A DNA stretch of 5,008 nt, taken from assembly GCA_020201485.1 (NCBI GenBank), contig JAIVGT010000084.1, positions 1-5,008 of the forward strand. The letters run 5' to 3'. Numbering within the stretch: position 1 is the first letter of the stretch; every line of letters begins with the position of its first letter. The translations under genes and the position numbers were made by a program. This DNA comes from Halobacteriales archaeon (GTDB lineage: Archaea; Thermoplasmatota; SW-10-69-26; JACQPN01; JAIVGT01). The notes beneath the pieces are model-generated. The model did not search any database, was not told the DNA's origin, and worked only from the letters and a program-made list of their open reading frames with translations. Shown here in pieces: positions 4,942 to 5,008 of this stretch.

Positions 4942-5008
4942 GGAGGAGGGGCTCGACCCAGGGCGCGATGGTCTGCTCCGGGCAGCGCATGCCGCCCCGG
5001 GCGGTCAC

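Noticed and set aside
4907..5008. N-terminal extension of the DUF373 protein with a CASC motif
   Set aside because: The frame is open to the edge, but the family starts at the LVLCIDRD strand, and an extension with Pro/Arg/Cys content is expected by chance in this DNA.
1..5008. CRISPR array, insertion sequence, phage or attachment site
   Set aside because: No regularly spaced repeats, transposase or integrase motifs or target duplications are visible; gene content and base composition are uniform.

Overview
The window reads as a high-GC (roughly 70% by eye) archaeal chromosome segment. Two genes point strongly to Archaea: a DUF373-family membrane protein and an MptE-type (DUF115) 6-hydroxymethyl-7,8-dihydropterin pyrophosphokinase, the archaeal enzyme that is not homologous to bacterial FolK. 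AT-containing TATA-like boxes lie 25-35 bases before several start codons, and clear Shine-Dalgarno sequences are scarce, which fits archaeal, partly leaderless transcription. The proteins are not strongly acidic, so a halophile is unlikely. A GC-rich member of Thermoplasmatota or a related euryarchaeal lineage is my best guess, but it is an inference.

Layout. 1-539 (minus): the N-terminal 179 residues of an FAD-dependent glycerol-3-phosphate dehydrogenase, cut by the left edge. A 108-base divergent promoter region with a TATA-like box and a small inverted repeat separates it from grpE (648-1169, plus). 1170-1299 is non-coding and holds two strong hairpins and a short direct repeat. On the minus strand, 1300-1476 encodes a probable 58-residue cysteine-rich protein. 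It diverges from cutA (1591-1914, plus) across a 114-base spacer with a perfect 7-base inverted repeat. A class I SAM-dependent methyltransferase (1937-2518, plus) follows cutA closely. A secreted or membrane-anchored protein with eight cysteines (2576-3121, plus) comes next. Its stop codon directly abuts the stop codon of mptE (3122-3769, minus), which lies downstream of the DUF373 gene (3800-4906, minus) in a probable two-gene operon. 4907-5008 is the upstream region of that operon.

Function. Most genes are housekeeping: glycerol catabolism, chaperone nucleotide exchange, pterin cofactor synthesis and CutA1. The window shows no mobile element, tRNA, rRNA or CRISPR array. The least explained parts are the small cysteine-rich gene opposite cutA, the hairpin cluster after grpE and the eight-cysteine exported protein.
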